Part shown: one piece after another, positions 36,046 through 38,893 of the stretch
Numbering within the stretch: position 1 is the stretch's first letter
Layout: the number at the start of each line of letters is the position of its first letter
Assembly: GCA_937867335.1 (NCBI GenBank)
Contig: CALMKX010000370.1
Coordinates: 1 to 38,893, forward strand
Direction of reading: 5' to 3'
Origin: an uncultured Acidobacteriota bacterium
GTDB lineage: Bacteria; Acidobacteriota; Thermoanaerobaculia; Multivoradales; SZUA-115
Length of the DNA stretch: 38,893 nucleotides
Notes under the pieces: generated by a model
Seen by the model: only the letters and a program-made list of their open reading frames with translations
What the model was told of the DNA's origin: nothing
Databases searched by the model: none
Made by a program: the position numbers and the translations under genes

Positions 36046-37269
36046 CTAGGCGGTGGCGTGGACCCTCACCGTCGCCGCGATGAAGTCGAGCATGCCCCGC
36101 AGGCCGTCGTAGCTCGGGTGGCGCAGTCGGAACCAGGTGTTCTCAAGGTAGCCGAGGCGGATCGCCTTGGTGACGCTACCCAGCTTGGGCACGCTCGAGG
36201 CGAAGATGTACTCGCCGCATTCGCGGACCACCTCGTGCAGTCCGAAGTAGCGAGCCACACGGCCATCGCGGTCGGGCCGGATCTGCACCGAGCCGGTTGC
36301 CAGGCGGCGCGAAGCCTCGCCGGCGGCCTGGCCCGCGGTCACGGCGAGGGCCCATTCGCGGTAGAGGTCGAGGTCGTTGCCCACGCAGTGGAGATCCCAG
36401 AGCCGCTCGCCGGGAGGGCGGGCGCCGATCTCGGAGAAGCGCAGCCCCTTGGGCCCGAAGAACCACTCCATGTGGGTCGCCGTGGTGCCGAGACCGAGGA
36501 TCTCGATCACCCGCCGGCCCATCTGCTTGAGCTCCTCGTAGCCCTCGGCCTTGAGCCGGTTGGTGGCGGCGATCTGCGGCGAGATGCGCCGCTCTTTCAT
36601 GGCCTCGAGCACGTTCGGGTAGTAGTGGCAGATGAACTCATGACGCACCTCGCCGGCCACGGTGAGGGTGTCGTAGAAGCCCTCGTGGCCTTCCACGAAC
36701 TCCTCGATGGCGATCGATCGGGTGCCGCCTGCGGTTAGCTCGTCGGTGGACCGGCCGAGCTCCTCGGCGGTCTCCACGCGGTAGGTCTTCTGCGAGCCCA
36801 GGCCGTCACGCGGCTTGACGATCAGCGGATAGCCCTCCTTCTCGGCGAAGGCGAGCGCCTCGGCGGTGTTGCTCACTGCGGCCGAGGCGGCGCAGGCGAT
36901 GCCCTGGGCGCGCAGGGCGTCCTTCATGGCGGTCTTGTCCCGGCAGAGCTGGGCGGTGGCGGTGGAGAGCCCCGGCACGCCGAGGGCCTCGCGCAGGGTG
37001 GCCGCCGGCAGCACCAGGAGCTCGTCCACGGCCTCGACGCGGTCGATCGCGAGCAGCCGATCGAGCCTGCGGGCGGCGGCCAGCACCTCTTCGGCGTCGA
37101 ACAGAGAGCGCACCTGGACGTAGGCGTCCAGCCAGGAGGCGAGCTCGGGGTCGAGACTCCTCTTGCCCTTGTGGCCCAGCCCGGAGACCCGAGCCCCTAC
37201 GGCCTTCAGGGCCCGGACGAAGTCGCGATGGGGCGCCGGATGCTCAGGAGCCAAAAAGAGAATGTGCAA
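36046..37269 (-). CDS. ATP-grasp family ligase
   Basis: A 407-residue protein with an N-terminal Rossmann-like segment (ILFLAPEHPAPHRDFVRALKAVG) and a central ATP-grasp domain. TATAQLCRDKTAMKDAL marks the domain start, YPLIVKPRDGLGSQKTY the ATP-binding lysine strand, IEEFVEGHEGFYDTLTV the hinge, and MEWFFGPKGLRFSEIGARPPGE the Mg-binding Glu/Asn side. Such enzymes form amide bonds between a carboxylate and an amine; substrates vary widely and are not given by the motifs. The start is TTG at 37269, preceded by GGGAG. It lies alone between convergent and divergent neighbours. Confidence 0.85.
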   Translation of the reverse strand: MHILFLAPEHPAPHRDFVRALKAVGARVSGLGHKGKRSLDPELASWLDAYVQVRSLFDAEEVLAAARRLDRLLAIDRVEAVDELLVLPAATLREALGVPGLSTATAQLCRDKTAMKDALRAQGIACAASAAVSNTAEALAFAEKEGYPLIVKPRDGLGSQKTYRVETAEELGRSTDELTAGGTRSIAIEEFVEGHEGFYDTLTVAGEVRHEFICHYYPNVLEAMKERRISPQIAATNRLKAEGYEELKQMGRRVIEILGLGTTATHMEWFFGPKGLRFSEIGARPPGERLWDLHCVGNDLDLYREWALAVTAGQAAGEASRRLATGSVQIRPDRDGRVARYFGLHEVVRECGEYIFASSVPKLGSVTKAIRLGYLENTWFRLRHPSYDGLRGMLDFIAATVRVHATA

Positions 37270-37432
37270 GGCCGGGTCTCCCTCTCCTAACGGTGTCCGT
37301 CGGCTCGAGCTCGGGCTTGGCCGCGGAGCGAGCCAGAGGAGCCCGTGTCGAACGCTGTTCGGCCGATCGGAAGAACGCGGGCGTATTGTAGCGAGATCGT
37401 CACCATTCGAGGACTCGAAGCGGGTCGCGCGA

Positions 37433-37462
37433 TTGACGAGGCCTCCGATTCCCCTTTACAGT
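37433..37462 (+). promoter_or_regulatory. Candidate promoter of the ferredoxin gene
   Basis: TTGACG (37433-37438), an 18-base spacer and TACAGT (37457-37462) make a plausible sigma-70 promoter, about 78 bases before the ferredoxin ATG. It probably also drives thyA and folA downstream, since no terminator is seen between them. Confidence 0.4.
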
Positions 37463-37546
37463 TACCGCCGGAAACGGGCTCCGGTCATCTCCGAAAGGGT
37501 ATTCAGGAGGCTCTGACGCGGCTCGTCCATCTTCAGGGAGGCCGAG

Positions 37547-37864
37547 ATGGCTTACGTGATCACAGAGAAGTGCTTGGGCGAGCGCTACTCCACCTGTGCG
37601 GCGGTTTGCCCGGTGGACTGCATCCACCCTGGTGAGTATCAAGGGCAGGAGTTCATGGTGATCGACCCGGAAGTGTGCATCGACTGCGGCCTCTGCCTGC
37701 CAGAGTGCCCGATCGGCGCCATCGTCGAGAGCCAGGACGAATCCCCCGAGTGGGCGGCGATCAATGCCGAGCTGGCGCCGGAGTTCAACAACAACCCTCC
37801 AGCCCCCGAGCGGCCCCGCAACGACCCCCCGCGCAAGCCCGGCAACACCATCGTCAACCCGTAG
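37547..37864 (+). CDS. fdxA: 7Fe-type [3Fe-4S][4Fe-4S] ferredoxin
   Basis: A 105-residue electron carrier. Cysteines lie at 9, 17, 21, 25, 44, 47, 50 and 54. Compared with Azotobacter FdI, C9, C17 and C54 should hold the [3Fe-4S] cluster and C21, C44, C47, C50 the [4Fe-4S] cluster, with C25 the free cysteine; the extra C11 of FdI is absent. The family tail AINAELAPEF is present, and the C-terminus is short and proline-rich. GGGAGG precedes the ATG. It lies 51 bases before thyA, on the same strand, and its own redox partner is unknown. Confidence 0.92.
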   Translation: MAYVITEKCLGERYSTCAAVCPVDCIHPGEYQGQEFMVIDPEVCIDCGLCLPECPIGAIVESQDESPEWAAINAELAPEFNNNPPAPERPRNDPPRKPGNTIVNP

Positions 37865-37915
37865 CACCCCACCTCGAGGCAGCGAAAGCTCGGGCGCGTT
37901 CCGGCAGGCTCAAGA

Positions 37916-38710
37916 ATGCGCCCCTACCTCGAGCTGCTGCGCTTCATCCTCGATCACGGCCTCGACAAGCCCGACCGCACAGGTACCGGTACCCGGAGCG
38001 TCTTCGGCTACCAGATGCGCTTCGACCTGGCGGAGGGCTTTCCGCTGCTCACCACCAAGAAGGTCCACCTGCGCTCGATTCTCCATGAGCTCTTGTGGTT
38101 CGTGGCCGGGGACACCAACCTCGCCTACCTGCACGAGCACGGCGTGACCATCTGGGACGAATGGGCCGACGAGAACGGCGACCTCGGACCGATCTACGGC
38201 CACCAATGGCGAGCCTGGGGCACTCGAGAGGGCGGCTCGGTGGACCAGCTGAAAGAGGTGGTGGCGGCGCTCAAGGCCCAGCCGGACTCGCGCCGCCACC
38301 TGGTCTCCGCCTGGAACGTGGGCGAGCTGCCGGCCATGCGCTTGCCGCCCTGCCATGTGCTGTTCCAGTTCTACGTCGGCGCGGGCCGCCTGTCCTGCCA
38401 GCTCTATCAGCGCAGCGCCGACGTCTTCCTGGGCGTACCCTTCAACATCGCCTCCTACGCCTTGCTCACCTTGATGGTGGCCCAGGTCTGCGACCTGGCC
38501 CCGGGCGAGTTCGTCCACACCCTCGGCGACGCCCACCTCTACCACAACCACCTCGAGCAGGCGCAGCTGCAGCTTTCCCGCGAGCCCCGGCCCCTGCCGC
38601 GGATGCGGCTCAATCCGGCCGTCCCCTCGCTGTTCGACTTCCGCTACGAGGATTTCGAGCTCGAGGGCTACGACCCCCATCCGGCCATCAAGGCACCGAT
38701 CGCGGTATGA
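37916..38710 (+). CDS. thyA: Thymidylate synthase
   Basis: A 264-residue ThyA that makes dTMP from dUMP, using methylenetetrahydrofolate and yielding dihydrofolate. Visible: [19 protein letters not shown] (residues 19-37), the catalytic Cys146 in [29 protein letters not shown], and the C-terminal IKAPIAV. Length equals that of the E. coli enzyme. Its TGA overlaps the folA ATG (ATGA at 38707), matching the metabolic link, because folA product recycles the dihydrofolate formed here. Confidence 0.98.
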   Translation: MRPYLELLRFILDHGLDKPDRTGTGTRSVFGYQMRFDLAEGFPLLTTKKVHLRSILHELLWFVAGDTNLAYLHEHGVTIWDEWADENGDLGPIYGHQWRAWGTREGGSVDQLKEVVAALKAQPDSRRHLVSAWNVGELPAMRLPPCHVLFQFYVGAGRLSCQLYQRSADVFLGVPFNIASYALLTLMVAQVCDLAPGEFVHTLGDAHLYHNHLEQAQLQLSREPRPLPRMRLNPAVPSLFDFRYEDFELEGYDPHPAIKAPIAV

Positions 38711-38893
38711 AGATCTCGCTGATCGCCGCCGTGGCCGAGAACGGAGTGATCGGCCACGGCGGCCAGTTGCCCTGGCACCTCTCGTCCGACCTCCGCCGCT
38801 TCAAACGACTCACCCTCGGCCACCACCTGATCGTCGGTCGCAAGACCTTCGAGTCGATCGGCCGCCCTCTGCCGGGCCGGAAGATGATCGTGG
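38707..38893 (+). CDS. folA: Dihydrofolate reductase, cut by the right edge
   Basis: The first 62 codons of a DHFR, which reduces dihydrofolate to tetrahydrofolate with NADPH. Visible: [23 protein letters not shown] (broken as [11 protein letters not shown] then [12 protein letters not shown]), with the substrate-binding acid replaced by Ser-Asp in [12 protein letters not shown] (Asp28 as usual) and [16 protein letters not shown]. The ATG overlaps the thyA stop. The remaining part lies outside the window. Confidence 0.96.
   Translation, partial: MKISLIAAVAENGVIGHGGQLPWHLSSDLRRFKRLTLGHHLIVGRKTFESIGRPLPGRKMIV

Overview
The window is GC-rich DNA from a Gram-negative bacterium, shown by lpxB and an msbA-type lipid A exporter. 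The HU protein type, the small membrane proteins before lpxB, a tricorn-like protease and many lineage-specific secreted proteins suggest Acidobacteriota, perhaps near Thermoanaerobaculia. That placement is inference from protein style, not a phylogeny. Genes are tightly packed, often with ATGA or GTGA stop/start overlaps, and GTG and TTG starts are common. I see no rRNA, tRNA, CRISPR array, insertion sequence or prophage.

Layout. 1-800: an edge with a 5'-truncated DUF1501 fragment and a gene-poor stretch. 801-4777 (+): HU, two small membrane proteins, lpxB and an MsbA-like ABC exporter. 4788-9282 (-): a coupled operon of a major-royal-jelly/yellow-like protein, a short-chain dehydrogenase, a TetR regulator and a GT-C (family 39-like) glycosyltransferase. 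Its promoter contains a near-perfect inverted repeat and predicts a leaderless mRNA. 9462-12277 (+): a small secreted Ig-like protein, then an ECF sigma factor, a zinc-less anti-sigma-like protein and a bactofilin-like membrane protein. 12356-15319 (-): a secreted Asp-box (sialidase-fold) protein and a secreted protein of unknown function. 15556-18408: a cysteine-motif orphan, a DUF4412-like exported protein and an Uma2-type nuclease. 18535-21909 (-): a large tricorn-like S41 protease with a good intrinsic terminator. 22187-25965: a cystathionine beta-synthase-like enzyme with a flavin reductase, facing a quinone oxidoreductase with an APC permease. 26153-28740 (+): a PIN-PhoH ATPase and an exported orphan.

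28991-34049 holds two convergent lipid/small-molecule sets: PlsC acyltransferase plus FeeM/LuxI-like GNAT (+), and alpha/beta hydrolase, acyl-adenylating enzyme and flavin-dependent halogenase (-). Together they could make an acylated or halogenated metabolite. This and the TetR operon are the most interesting parts. 34170-37269: a gluzincin/TPR protein and an ATP-grasp ligase. 37547-end (+): a 7Fe-type ferredoxin, thyA and the start of folA.

Both promoters I can best assign to regulators or regulated operons (yellow-like operon and ECF sigma) put the predicted transcription start on the start codon, so leaderless transcripts may be a theme here.
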